Assembly (NCBI GenBank): GCA_023432005.1
Contig: JAEYVF010000064.1
Location: 1-13,469, forward strand
Direction: 5' to 3'
DNA from: Actinomycetes bacterium
GTDB lineage: Bacteria; Actinomycetota; Actinomycetes; Actinomycetales; Microbacteriaceae
Length of the DNA stretch: 13,469 nt
Position 1 is the first letter of the stretch. Every line of letters starts with the position of its first letter. Both the position numbers and the translations under genes were made by a program. The notes below the pieces were generated by a model that was not told the origin of the DNA, made no database searches, and saw nothing but the letters and a program-made list of their open reading frames with translations. Shown here one piece after another: positions 6,230 through 12,440 of the stretch.

Positions 6230-6883
6230 CTACAGCGCGAGCTCGTCGAGCAGCTCGTCAGCCGTGTCGACGGAGGCGATCGCCCCCGCCGCCTCCGCGG
6301 GTGAGCCGTAGCCCCATGTGACGAACACGGTCGGCACCTCGTGCTCGGCCGCTCCCTCGACATCGTGGATGCGGTCGCCCACCATGACGGGGCGCTCGAG
6401 CGGGTGCCGCTCGGCGAGGCGGCGCAGGGCCTCGGCCACGACATCCGGCTTGGCCGAGCGCACCTCGTCCTCGGAGGCACCCGTGATCTCGGTGAAGGCG
6501 CCGTCGATCTCGAAATGCTCGAGGATGATGCGCGCGGTCGACTCCGGCTTCGACGTCGCGAGCGAGAGCGGCACACCCGCCGCGTGGATGTCGCGGAGCA
6601 CGTCGAGCACGCCCGGGTAGGGAGTCGCGTCGAAGACGCCCACCTCCGTGTAGTGCTCGCGGTAGAGCGCGAGCGCGTAGCGCGACTCGTCCTCGTCGAG
6701 CTTCGCGAGGTCGCGGAATGAGTCGAGGATCGGCGGCCCCACCCATTTGAGCAGCTCGACGGGCGGGGGCACCGGCATCCGGAGCTGCTCGTAGGTCCAG
6801 GCGAGGCTCGCGAGGATGCCGGGGGCCGAGTCGACGATCGTGCCGTCGAGGTCGAACAGCACGGGGGTGAAGCGCGGGGCCAT
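6230..6883 (-). CDS. HAD-superfamily phosphatase, phosphoglycolate phosphatase-like
   Basis: The 217-aa product has all four HAD motifs. Motif I is DLDGTIVDS with the nucleophile Asp11 and the acid/base Asp13. Motif II is ATSKP (Thr110). Motif III is Lys145 in SAKPDVV. Motif IV is MVGDRIHDVEGA with Asp170 and Asp174. An alpha-helical cap lies between residues 15 and 85, the arrangement of the Gph/PGMB group that hydrolyses small phosphomonoesters such as phosphoglycolate. A conserved TWGYGSPAEAAGA follows motif IV, as in phosphoglycolate phosphatases. The substrate is not certain. It starts 39 bp after the nucS stop on the same strand with no clear promoter of its own, so it is probably the second gene of a nucS transcript. 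The functional link to nucS is not obvious. Confidence 0.88.
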   Translation of the reverse strand: MAPRFTPVLFDLDGTIVDSAPGILASLAWTYEQLRMPVPPPVELLKWVGPPILDSFRDLAKLDEDESRYALALYREHYTEVGVFDATPYPGVLDVLRDIHAAGVPLSLATSKPESTARIILEHFEIDGAFTEITGASEDEVRSAKPDVVAEALRRLAERHPLERPVMVGDRIHDVEGAAEHEVPTVFVTWGYGSPAEAAGAIASVDTADELLDELAL

Positions 6884-6922
6884 GTGGTCTCGTTCGGTCG
6901 GGTTCGGGGCGGGTCGGTCGGG

Positions 6923-7618
6923 TCAGAACAGGCGCGCGTGGCCGGTCTCGAGGCCGCGCATCGCGTCGTAGTCGAGCACGAGGCAGCGGATGCCGCGGTC
7001 CTCGGCGAGGGTGCGGGCCTGGGGCTTGATCTCCTGCGCGGCGAAGACGCCGCTCACGGGAGCCAGCAGCGGGTCGCGGTTCATGAGCTCGAGGTAGCGG
7101 GTGAGCTGCTCGACGCCGTCGATGTCGCCGCGCCGCTTGATCTCGACCGCGACCGAGCGGCCCTCGGCATCGGTCGCGAGGATGTCGACGGGGCCGATCG
7201 CCGTCATGAACTCGCGGCGCACGAGGGCGTGGCCCTCCCCGAGCAGCTCGATCTGCTCGGCGAGGAGGCGTTGCAGGTCGGCCTCGACGCCGTCCTTCTG
7301 GAGCCCGGGGTCGATGCCGAGCTCGTGGCTCGAGTCATGCAGGATCTCGTGGATCGAGATGACGAGCAGGTCGGCGGTCTTGGCGTTGGCGACGCGCCAG
7401 AGCTCCACGACCCCGGCCGACGCACGCTCCTCGTCGACCTCCTCGAGGGTGAACGTCGTGGGCGGGCTCATCCAGTTGAGCGGCTTGTAGCTGAGCGAAT
7501 CGGAGTGCACGAGCACGCTGCCGTCGGCCTTCACCACGAGCAGCCGCGTCGCGAGCGGCAGGTGAGCCGACAGGCGCCCCGCGTAGTCGACAGAGCACCG
7601 AGCCACCACGAGACGCAC
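6923..7618 (-). CDS. nucS: Mismatch-specific endonuclease NucS/EndoMS
   Basis: The 231-aa product closely matches actinobacterial NucS along its whole length. The N-terminal DNA-binding half has SVDYAGRLSAHLP and YKPLNWMSPP. The RecB-like nuclease half has DSSHELGIDPGLQKDGVEADLQ, then FMTAIGPVDIL (Asp145) and VAVEIKRRG (Glu159 and Lys161 of the PD-ExK site). The final GHARLF resembles the C-terminal motif that docks on the DNA polymerase sliding clamp. In mycobacteria and relatives NucS cuts both strands at G-T, G-G and T-T mismatches and replaces MutS/MutL repair. The start is the GTG at 7616-7618, giving MRLVVARCSVDY, which matches known N-termini. A -10 hexamer lies six bases upstream. An insertion rich in acidic residues (TLEEVDEERASAG) lies between the two halves. 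The HAD gene follows on the same strand. Confidence 0.96.
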   Translation of the reverse strand: MRLVVARCSVDYAGRLSAHLPLATRLLVVKADGSVLVHSDSLSYKPLNWMSPPTTFTLEEVDEERASAGVVELWRVANAKTADLLVISIHEILHDSSHELGIDPGLQKDGVEADLQRLLAEQIELLGEGHALVRREFMTAIGPVDILATDAEGRSVAVEIKRRGDIDGVEQLTRYLELMNRDPLLAPVSGVFAAQEIKPQARTLAEDRGIRCLVLDYDAMRGLETGHARLF

Positions 7619-7624
7619 CCTGCG

Positions 7625-7630
7625 AGTCTA
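7625..7630 (-). promoter_or_regulatory. -10 hexamer TAGACT of nucS, leaderless
   Basis: Read on the minus strand, TAGACT is followed by six bases (CGCAGG) and the GTG start of nucS at 7618. The predicted transcript therefore begins at the start codon. No convincing -35 is seen. Confidence 0.65.
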
Positions 7631-7702
7631 TTTCGGCCCCGCCGCATCCGTCGCGCGGGGTCGGCGGGGGAACCTGCGTCTGCGGCGGGAGCACCTTCAC
7701 CC

Positions 7703-7768
7703 GCGGGCGGCAATGCGTGCGCCCGGCGGGAGCAGTTGCTCCCGCCGCCTGTGCACTTCGCCGCCCGC
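7703..7768. repeat. 66-bp dispersed palindromic repeat, copy A
   Basis: Two 32-base arms (7703-7734 and 7737-7768) flank the centre GT. The inner arms CGGCGGGAGCA and TGCTCCCGCCG pair perfectly and the outer nine bases GCGGGCGGC/GCCGCCCGC also pair; the 13 bases between them pair poorly and would form an internal loop. Copy B at 10968-11033 has the same layout in the same orientation. A further half-copy, CGGCGGGAGCA, lies just upstream at 7683-7693. It sits between the nucS promoter and the nnr fragment. It is probably a REP-like element; a terminator role is possible. Confidence 0.7.
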
Positions 7769-7817
7769 TGTTCTCCACGGCAGCGGCCGCCTCCACGGAG
7801 ATGCCGCGACTCGGGCG

Positions 7818-7823
7818 CACAAT
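7818..7823 (+). promoter_or_regulatory. Possible -10 (CACAAT) of the broken nnr gene
   Basis: CACAAT ends exactly six bases before the GTG at 7830. The key A (second) and T (sixth) positions of a -10 are kept and the spacing equals that of the window's other leaderless promoters. This suggests that the nnr fragment kept its original promoter. Confidence 0.45.
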
Positions 7824-7829
7824 GGGGGC

Positions 7830-7940
7830 GTGCACGGGTACACCGCCGCCGAGGTGCGCGCAGCGGAGGCGCCGCTCCTCGCCGCGGGCGCGCCGCTCAT
7901 GGCGCGCGCCGCATCCGGGCTCGCGGATGCGGTGTGGACA
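7830..7940 (+). pseudogene. nnr: 5' fragment of a NAD(P)H-hydrate epimerase gene
   Basis: From the GTG at 7830 the first 37 codons read VHGYTAAEVRAAEAPLLAAG, APLMARAASGLADAVWT. This is the N-terminus typical of actinobacterial Nnr/YjeF proteins, which repair hydrated NAD(P)H, often fused to an ADP-dependent dehydratase. A complete protein has well over 200 residues. The similarity stops near 7940, before the glycine-rich nucleotide-binding segment (VLVGSGNNGGDG-like) that should follow. The frame stays open to a TAA at 8214-8216, but that part reads antisense through the 61-aa gene and has no Nnr features. I read it as a gene whose 3' part was deleted or replaced, perhaps when the neighbouring small gene arrived. 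The identification rests on a short match. Confidence 0.6.
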
Positions 7941-7982
7941 TGCGGCTCGGTGAGCTGCGTCGCCCCTCCCGGTGAGCGGGAG

Positions 7983-8168
7983 CTACTCCGCGCCGAGCTC
8001 CTCGAGCAGGCGACGGGCGGCCCGTCGGTCGGCCGCCGTGACGACTCCGCGGCGCACGACGTCGAGCAGGATCGGCTCCCAGTTCGCATCCGTCTCGGGG
8101 CACACGACGCCCCGAGCGGCGAGGATGAGGTTCTCCTCGACGTCGTCGGGCAGGGTGATCCGGGGCAT
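7983..8168 (-). CDS. 61-aa conserved-looking hypothetical protein
   Basis: The product starts MPRITLPDDVEENLILAARG and ends RRAARRLLEELGAE. It is acidic at first and basic later, with no signal peptide or membrane segment. The first residues resemble the beta-strand of small ribbon-helix-helix or AbrB-like proteins, but I cannot assign a family. A Shine-Dalgarno sequence (GGAAGGA, 8173-8179) lies 4 bases before the ATG at 8166-8168 and a possible -10 lies at 8210-8215, which supports a real gene. It stands alone; no toxin-like partner is adjacent, so an antitoxin role is only a guess. It overlaps, in antisense, the open frame that continues from the nnr fragment. Confidence 0.6.
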   Translation of the reverse strand: MPRITLPDDVEENLILAARGVVCPETDANWEPILLDVVRRGVVTAADRRAARRLLEELGAE

Positions 8169-8209
8169 GGGGTCCTTCCGCGGGCAGGGGTACCGCGTAG
8201 AGAGCCCTC

Positions 8210-8215
8210 ACCTTA
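8210..8215 (-). promoter_or_regulatory. Possible -10 (TAAGGT) of the 61-aa gene
   Basis: Read on the minus strand, TAAGGT fits TANNNT and would give a leader of about 35 bases carrying the GGAAGGA site. No clear -35 is visible. This gene and the chaplin-like gene are the two in the window with a leader and a Shine-Dalgarno site. Confidence 0.45.
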
Positions 8216-8227
8216 AGCCCGGACGGT

Positions 8228-8256
8228 CCCCGCGCGGCAGTCCCGCAAACGCGGGG
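8228..8256. other. GC-rich inverted repeat between rlmN and the 61-aa gene
   Basis: CCCCGCG (8228-8234) and CGCGGGG (8250-8256) are exact reverse complements around a 15-base loop. A shorter alternative stem CCCGC-AAAC-GCGGG shares the right arm. It lies just upstream of the -10 proposed for the 61-aa gene and downstream of rlmN, so it could be a terminator remnant or an operator. Confidence 0.35.
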
Positions 8257-8275
8257 TGACGGGCGGGCCGACGCG

Positions 8276-8298
8276 AGCCGGTCGCGAGCTCGCCGGCT
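8276..8298 (-). terminator. Possible terminator of rlmN
   Basis: AGCCGG (8276-8281) and CCGGCT (8293-8298) are reverse complements around an 11-base loop that itself contains CGAGCTCG. The stem begins 7 bases past the rlmN stop codon on the minus strand. There is no T-run, so the call rests on position and stem only. Confidence 0.4.
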
Positions 8299-8305
8299 GA
8301 ACCGC

Positions 8306-9493
8306 TCAGTCGGCCGCGGCGAGCTGCCCGCAGGCCCCGTCGATCTCCTTGCCCCGGGTGTCGCGGAGGGTCGTCGGGATGCCGGCCGCCTCGAGCCGGT
8401 CGATGAACTCGCGCGTGACATCCGGCTCCGAGGCGGTCCACACCGAGCCGGGCGTCGGGTTGAGCGGGATGGGGTTGACGTGCACCCAGCCGCGGCCGCG
8501 CTCGTTGAGCTTCTGCGCGAGGAGCTCGGCGCGCCACGCGTGATCGTTCATGTCCTTGATGAGCGCGTACTCGATCGACACGCGCCGGCCCGTGACCTCG
8601 AAGTAGTGGCGCGCGGCGTCGAGCGCCTCGTCGACCTTCCACCGCGAGTTCACCGGGATGAGCTCGTCGCGCAGGGTGTCGTCGGGCGCGTGCAGCGAGA
8701 GGGCGAAGGTGAGCGGCAGATCCTCGTCGGCGAGCTTCCGGATGGCGGGGGCGAGCCCCACGGACGACACCGTGATGTGCCGCGCCGACATCCCGAGCCC
8801 GTTCGGCTGCGGGGCCACCATCGTGCGCACGGCCTTCATGAGGCGGTTGTAGTTGGCGAGCGGCTCGCCCATGCCCATGAAGACGATGTTGGTGACGCGC
8901 GGCGCGTCGTGGCCGCCGTCGCGTCGGAGGCCGCCGAGCTCGCCGTTCGCGATCGCGCGGTTCGCCTCGACCACCTGGGCCACGATCTCGGCCGCCGACA
9001 TGTTGCGCGTGAGGCCTGCCTGCCCCGTGGCGCAGAAGGGGCAGTTCATGCCGCATCCGGCCTGGCTCGAGACGCACAGGGTGACGCGGCCGGGGTAGCG
9101 CATGAGCACCGACTCGACGAGCGCGCCGTCGAAGAGACGCCAGAGGAACTTGATGGTCTCGCCGCCGTCGGTGCGCAGCCGCCGCACCTCGGTGAGCAGC
9201 GGGGGCAGCATCGCGGCGACGAGCTCCTCGCGACCCTTCGCGGGCAGGTCGGTCATCTGCGCGGGGTCGCTCGTGTAGTGCGTGAAGTAGTGGGTCGACA
9301 GCTGCTTCGCGCGGAACGCGGGATGCCCGAGCTCGGCGACCTTCGCGGCGCGCTCCTCGGGGGTCAGGTCGGCGAGGTGGGTGGGCGGCTGGGTGCGTCG
9401 AGGCGAGGCGAACTGCAGAGCGGGGCGGCCGTCCGCCGCCACCTTCTGCGTCCATCCCTCGGTGCGGGGCCGGACCTGCTTGATCTCGCTCAC
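8306..9493 (-). CDS. rlmN: Dual-specificity RNA methyltransferase RlmN
   Basis: The 395-aa radical-SAM enzyme matches RlmN, which methylates C2 of A2503 in 23S rRNA and, in some bacteria, of A37 in tRNAs. The cluster motif is C147-GMN-C151-PF-C154. Cys140, seven residues before it, and Cys388 in GACGQLAAAD near the C-terminus are the two conserved cysteines used in the methyl-Cys mechanism. Other signatures are FRAKQLSTHYF near residue 60, VFMGMGEPLANYNRLMKAV, RHITVSSVGLAPAIRKLA and VNPIPLNPTPGS. The start is taken as the GTG at 9491-9493 (VSEIKQVRPRTEGW); GAGAAT ends six bases upstream, a weak leaderless -10. The open frame extends to 9586, but those 31 residues are not family-like. The product carries a roughly 40-residue N-terminal extension before the core, common in actinobacteria. 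Confidence 0.95.
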   Translation of the reverse strand: MSEIKQVRPRTEGWTQKVAADGRPALQFASPRRTQPPTHLADLTPEERAAKVAELGHPAFRAKQLSTHYFTHYTSDPAQMTDLPAKGREELVAAMLPPLLTEVRRLRTDGGETIKFLWRLFDGALVESVLMRYPGRVTLCVSSQAGCGMNCPFCATGQAGLTRNMSAAEIVAQVVEANRAIANGELGGLRRDGGHDAPRVTNIVFMGMGEPLANYNRLMKAVRTMVAPQPNGLGMSARHITVSSVGLAPAIRKLADEDLPLTFALSLHAPDDTLRDELIPVNSRWKVDEALDAARHYFEVTGRRVSIEYALIKDMNDHAWRAELLAQKLNERGRGWVHVNPIPLNPTPGSVWTASEPDVTREFIDRLEAAGIPTTLRDTRGKEIDGACGQLAAAD

Positions 9494-9552
9494 TGCACGA
9501 TTCTCGCAGGTGCCCCCTGTGAGCCCGTGGTCGAACGCTGCAGCGGTTGACA

Positions 9553-9585
9553 GAGCGCGCTCGTGATCACTGCCGCGCGTCGGCA
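9553..9585. repeat. Three abutting palindromes between MATE gene and rlmN
   Basis: GAGCGCGCTC (9553-9562), GTGATCAC (9563-9570) and TGCCG-CGCGT-CGGCA (9571-9585) follow one another without a gap. The last begins four bases past the MATE stop codon on the minus strand and could be part of its terminator. The other two could be protein-binding sites or could form a larger fold through the shared GCGCG blocks. No other feature occupies this 96-bp gap apart from the rlmN -10 region. Confidence 0.45.
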
Positions 9586-9589
9586 CGCG

Positions 9590-10909
9590 CTACAGCGGTT
9601 GGCCGATCCAACGGGAGGTGATGACGCGGGCTCCGAGGGTGAGTGCGCGGATGCCGTAGAAGCCGACGCAATAGGCGAGCTGGATCGCGAGCACCGCGGC
9701 GGGCGCCCCGGCCCCCGCGGGCGTGAGGCTCGCCCACCACAGCAGCGGCAGGTAGACGGCGAGGTTCACGACGCCCGCCACGGCGAGGTAGCGCCCGTCG
9801 GCGGCGCCGATGAGCACCCCGTCGAGCACGAACACCAGGGCGCCGAGCGGCATCGTCGCGGCGACCACCCACGCGCCCGCGGGCACGGCCTCGACGACCC
9901 CCGCATCCGACGAGAACACGACCCCGAGCCACGGCGCGACCCCCGCGAGCACTCCCCCGAGCACCACGCCGGAGCCGAGGCCCCATCCGATCAGGCGCCG
10001 CACGGTCGCGCGCACCTGCTCGGGCGTTCTCGCACCGAGGTCGAAGCCGATCATCGCCTGCGCTGCGATCGCGAACGCGTCGAGGGCGAGCGCGAAGAGG
10101 AAGGTGAGCTGGAAGAGCACTTGCGTGGATGCGAGCGTCACCGTGCCGAGGCCGGTCGCGGCGACCGTCGTGGCGATGAGCGCGACGCGCAAGGTGACGG
10201 TGCGCAGCAGCATCCATCCGCCCAATCGCGCGGCGGCCGCCACGCCGGGGAGCCCCGGACGGATGCTCGCCCCCTCGCGGCGCGCATGCCGTACGGCGAT
10301 CGCGACGCAGGCGACGGCCATGCCCCACTGCGCGACCACCGTGCCGACCGCGGAGCCGGCGATGCCCCAGCCTGCCCCGTAGATGAGGAACGCGTTGAGC
10401 GCGCCGTTCGCGGCGAAGCCCGCGATGGCGACGACGAGCGGCGTGCGCGTGTCCTGCAGCCCGCGGAAGAGGCCCGTCGCGGCGATGACGGCGAGCATCG
10501 CGGGGATGCCGGCGCACGAGATGCCGAGGTAGAGGGCGGCGAGCTCGGTGACGCGCTCGCTCGCGCCGAACGCCGAGACGAGCGGATGCGCCGTGAACGC
10601 GCCCGCGACGGCGAGCACGATGCCGAGCGCGAGGGCGAGCCAGATGCCGTCGACGCCCGCCCGTACGGCCCCGGCGCGGTCGCCCGCGCCGAGCAGCCTG
10701 GCGACCGCCGGGGTCGTCGCGTAGGCGAGGAACACGAGCAGGCCGATGGCCGTCTGCAGCACCGTGCTCGCGATGCCGAGGCCCGCGAGGGGGTCGACGC
10801 CGAGGTGCCCGACGAGGGCCGTGTCGGTCGCGAGGAAGAGCGGCTCCGCGACGAGCGCGCCGAGCGCCGGCACGGCGAGGCTCAGGATCCGCCGGTCGAT
10901 CGCTCTCAC
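9590..10909 (-). CDS. MATE-family multidrug/toxin efflux transporter (DinF-like)
   Basis: The 439-aa protein has about twelve membrane helices in two similar halves, as in MATE exporters, which push out organic cations or other toxic compounds using Na+ or H+. Signatures include ILSLAVPALGALVAEPLFLA and TALVGHLGVDPLAGLGIA at the N-terminus, TGLFRGLQDTRTPL and a second-half LFALALDAFAIAAQAMIG. This pattern, with the acidic ALDAFAIAAQ helix, is closest to the DinF branch. The start is the GTG at 10907-10909 and a -10 hexamer lies six bases upstream. The stop is 96 bp from rlmN on the same strand. No regulator is adjacent; the substrate is unknown. Confidence 0.92.
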   Translation of the reverse strand: MRAIDRRILSLAVPALGALVAEPLFLATDTALVGHLGVDPLAGLGIASTVLQTAIGLLVFLAYATTPAVARLLGAGDRAGAVRAGVDGIWLALALGIVLAVAGAFTAHPLVSAFGASERVTELAALYLGISCAGIPAMLAVIAATGLFRGLQDTRTPLVVAIAGFAANGALNAFLIYGAGWGIAGSAVGTVVAQWGMAVACVAIAVRHARREGASIRPGLPGVAAAARLGGWMLLRTVTLRVALIATTVAATGLGTVTLASTQVLFQLTFLFALALDAFAIAAQAMIGFDLGARTPEQVRATVRRLIGWGLGSGVVLGGVLAGVAPWLGVVFSSDAGVVEAVPAGAWVVAATMPLGALVFVLDGVLIGAADGRYLAVAGVVNLAVYLPLLWWASLTPAGAGAPAAVLAIQLAYCVGFYGIRALTLGARVITSRWIGQPL

Positions 10910-10915
10910 CCGACC

Positions 10916-10921
10916 ACGCTA
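10916..10921 (-). promoter_or_regulatory. -10 hexamer TAGCGT of the MATE gene, leaderless
   Basis: Read on the minus strand, TAGCGT is followed by six bases (GGTCGG) and the GTG start at 10909. There is no Shine-Dalgarno site. The hexamer and spacing match those at nucS, the lipoprotein, the rhodanese and the MerR gene. Confidence 0.65.
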
Positions 10922-10967
10922 TCCGCGGGTGCGGGACGCGCGCTCGGGCTCACGGCGGCCCGCCGCA

Positions 10968-11033
10968 GCGGGCGGCGATCCTGGCAGGCGGCGGGAACAA
11001 CTGCTCCCGCCGGGTGCGCACTTCGGCGCCCGG
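10968..11033. repeat. 66-bp dispersed palindromic repeat, copy B
   Basis: Arms 10968-10999 and 11002-11033 flank the centre AC. Against copy A at 7703-7768, in the same orientation, I count 27 of 32 identical bases in the right arm and 24 of 32 in the left. The inner stem is CGGCGGGAACA/TGCTCCCGCCG with one G-T mismatch, so the hairpin is kept although the arms have changed. It lies between the MFS stop and the MATE promoter, both on the minus strand, and may stop MFS transcription. Confidence 0.7.
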
Positions 11034-11034
11034 T

Positions 11035-11076
11035 GGTGCGGATGCTCCCGCCGACGGTGCGGCTGCTCCCGCCGTC
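11035..11076. repeat. Two 21-bp direct repeats carrying TGCTCCCGCCG
   Basis: The units at 11035-11055 and 11056-11076 share GGTGCGG-N-TGCTCCCGCCG and differ at 2 of 21 positions. The 11-base block is the same as the inner arm of the 66-bp palindrome next door. The array ends 16 bases past the MFS stop codon (minus strand). Confidence 0.65.
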
Positions 11077-11092
11077 CGGTCAGGAGCTCCGG

Positions 11093-12337
11093 TCAGCTCA
11101 TCGACTCCGCGGCGGAGGGCTCGGATGCGGCCGGCGGCCGGGCGGCGCCCTTCGGCGGACGCGCGGCGGGCGCCGCGAGCGTCGCGAGCACGATGAGCAC
11201 GAACACGATGAGCAGGGCGTTGAGGATGCCGACGCTCTCGCCCACGAGGCCGATGAGCGGCGGCCCCACGAGGAAGGCGCAGTAGCCGACGGTCGCGACC
11301 GCGGAAACGCGGGCTGCCGCGCGCGCCGGGTCGTCGGCGGCGGCCGACATGGCGACCGGGAAGCCGAGCGAGGCACCGAGGCCCCACAGCACGATGCCGA
11401 CGACGGCGATCCAGATGATCGGCACGAAGATGACGAGCGCGAGGCCGATCGCGGCGGATGCGCCGGTCACCCAGAGCACGGGCACGCGGCCGAAGCGGTC
11501 GATGAGGGGGCCGCCCACGATGCGGCCGACCATCATGGCGGCGGTGAACACCGTGAAGAGTGCGGCGCCCTGCCCGTTGTCGAGCCCGCGGTCGTCGACC
11601 ATGCCGAGGGCCAGCCAGTCGTTGGCTGAGCCCTCCGTGAACGCCATGCCGAGCGCGATGAGGCCGATCGCGAGGGTGCGCGGCTCGAGCCAGATCGACA
11701 TCCGGTCCTTGAACGGCACGTGGGCGACCTGCTCCCCCGTCTCCGCGTGGGTGGCGACGCGCGGGATGGCACGGGGCGCGATGATCGCCCCGAGCGCGAG
11801 CAGCACGGCCATGCCGATGGCGTGCGCGGCGACGTCGACGTGCGCGAACACGAGCGCGGTGCCGATCGTCGTGCCGACGACCATGCCGGCGCTCCAGCTC
11901 GCGTGCAGGAGCGGCATGATCGTCTTGCCGATCACCTTCTCGACCGCGGCGCCCTCGACGTTCATCGCGACGTCGCAGATCGCGCTCCCGAAGCCGTAGA
12001 GCGCCATGCCCGCCACGACGAGCGGGAACACCCCCACGACCGAGGTGCCGACCCCGATCACGACGAGGGCGACGGCGCAGACGCCGAGCATGATGGCGAT
12101 CGACCGGCGCCCGCCGAGCCACTGGATGATGTGGCTCGCGAGGAGGAGGCCGACGATCGAGCCGACCGAGACGCCCAGGATGAGGTAACCGACCCACGAG
12201 GTGGGCAGCTCGAGCACGTCGCGGATCGACGGGATGCGGATGGCCCACGTGGCGGCCCCGAGCCCGTTGAGGGCGAACACCGCGAAGACGGCGTTGCGCC
12301 AGGCGATGGCGTGGGCGGGGCGGGTGGGCGTCGTCAT
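11093..12337 (-). CDS. MFS transporter, YbjJ-like
   Basis: The 414-aa protein has twelve predicted membrane helices. The first helix region, FALNGLGAATWAIRIPSIRDVLELPTSWVG, is typical of the MFS group around E. coli YbjJ. The loop after helix 2 (QWLGGRRS) and the loop after helix 8 (DRFGRVPVLW) carry the usual MFS basic-turn motifs. A conserved segment SAICDVAMNVEGAAVEKVIGKTIMPLLHASWSAGMVVG lies in the middle helices. The substrate is unknown, though the divergent LacI regulator suggests a sugar, nucleoside or similar carbon compound. The start is the ATG at 12335-12337, with only a weak upstream AGGA. The C-terminus is a Pro/Ala/Ser-rich tail (PPKGAARPPAASEPS). The 103-bp gap to the regulator holds two LacI-type operators. 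Confidence 0.9.
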   Translation of the reverse strand: MTTPTRPAHAIAWRNAVFAVFALNGLGAATWAIRIPSIRDVLELPTSWVGYLILGVSVGSIVGLLLASHIIQWLGGRRSIAIMLGVCAVALVVIGVGTSVVGVFPLVVAGMALYGFGSAICDVAMNVEGAAVEKVIGKTIMPLLHASWSAGMVVGTTIGTALVFAHVDVAAHAIGMAVLLALGAIIAPRAIPRVATHAETGEQVAHVPFKDRMSIWLEPRTLAIGLIALGMAFTEGSANDWLALGMVDDRGLDNGQGAALFTVFTAAMMVGRIVGGPLIDRFGRVPVLWVTGASAAIGLALVIFVPIIWIAVVGIVLWGLGASLGFPVAMSAAADDPARAAARVSAVATVGYCAFLVGPPLIGLVGESVGILNALLIVFVLIVLATLAAPAARPPKGAARPPAASEPSAAESMS

Positions 12338-12397
12338 GCTGCTGTCCGGTGATCCTGGGGAGTCTGGTGGTGTCTCGATGGCGCCGATCGAACCGAG

Positions 12398-12425
12398 TCG
12401 AATCGATTCGATCGAATCGTTTCGA
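12398..12425. promoter_or_regulatory. Two head-to-tail LacI-type operators
   Basis: TCGAATCGATTCGA (12398-12411) is a perfect 14-bp palindrome with a central CG, the symmetry LacI-family proteins prefer. TCGAATCGTTTCGA (12412-12425) follows at once and differs at one position. A third, weaker match, TCGAACCGAGTCGA, overlaps at 12388-12401. The array ends one base before the -10 of the LacI gene and about 60 bp upstream of the MFS start, so one repressor could control both directions. Confidence 0.75.
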
Positions 12426-12426
12426 G

Positions 12427-12432
12427 TAGGCT
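12427..12432 (+). promoter_or_regulatory. -10 hexamer TAGGCT of the LacI-family gene
   Basis: TAGGCT lies 8 bases before the ATG at 12441. No Shine-Dalgarno site is present, so the transcript is leaderless or nearly so. The -35 region falls inside the operators, so a bound repressor would block RNA polymerase. Confidence 0.6.
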
Positions 12433-12440
12433 AGCGCGCG

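Noticed and set aside
6884..7975. 363-aa plus-strand open frame over nucS
   Set aside because: Antisense to a clear nucS; the composition is explained by the opposite strand's codons.
8480..9550. 356-aa plus-strand open frame over rlmN
   Set aside because: Antisense to rlmN, whose catalytic motifs are all intact; the frame carries no domain signal.
9547..9552. Perfect TTGACA on the plus strand
   Set aside because: No -10 hexamer lies 16-18 bases downstream and no plus-strand gene follows.
9494..9586. Upstream start of rlmN at 9586
   Set aside because: The 31 extra residues are not family-like and cover the three palindromes; the GTG at 9493 gives a normal N-terminus.
9563..11629. 688-aa plus-strand open frame
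   Set aside because: It runs antisense through the MATE gene, the repeats and half of the MFS gene. The product is a low-complexity Arg/Glu/His/Asp-rich sequence typical of a shadow frame.
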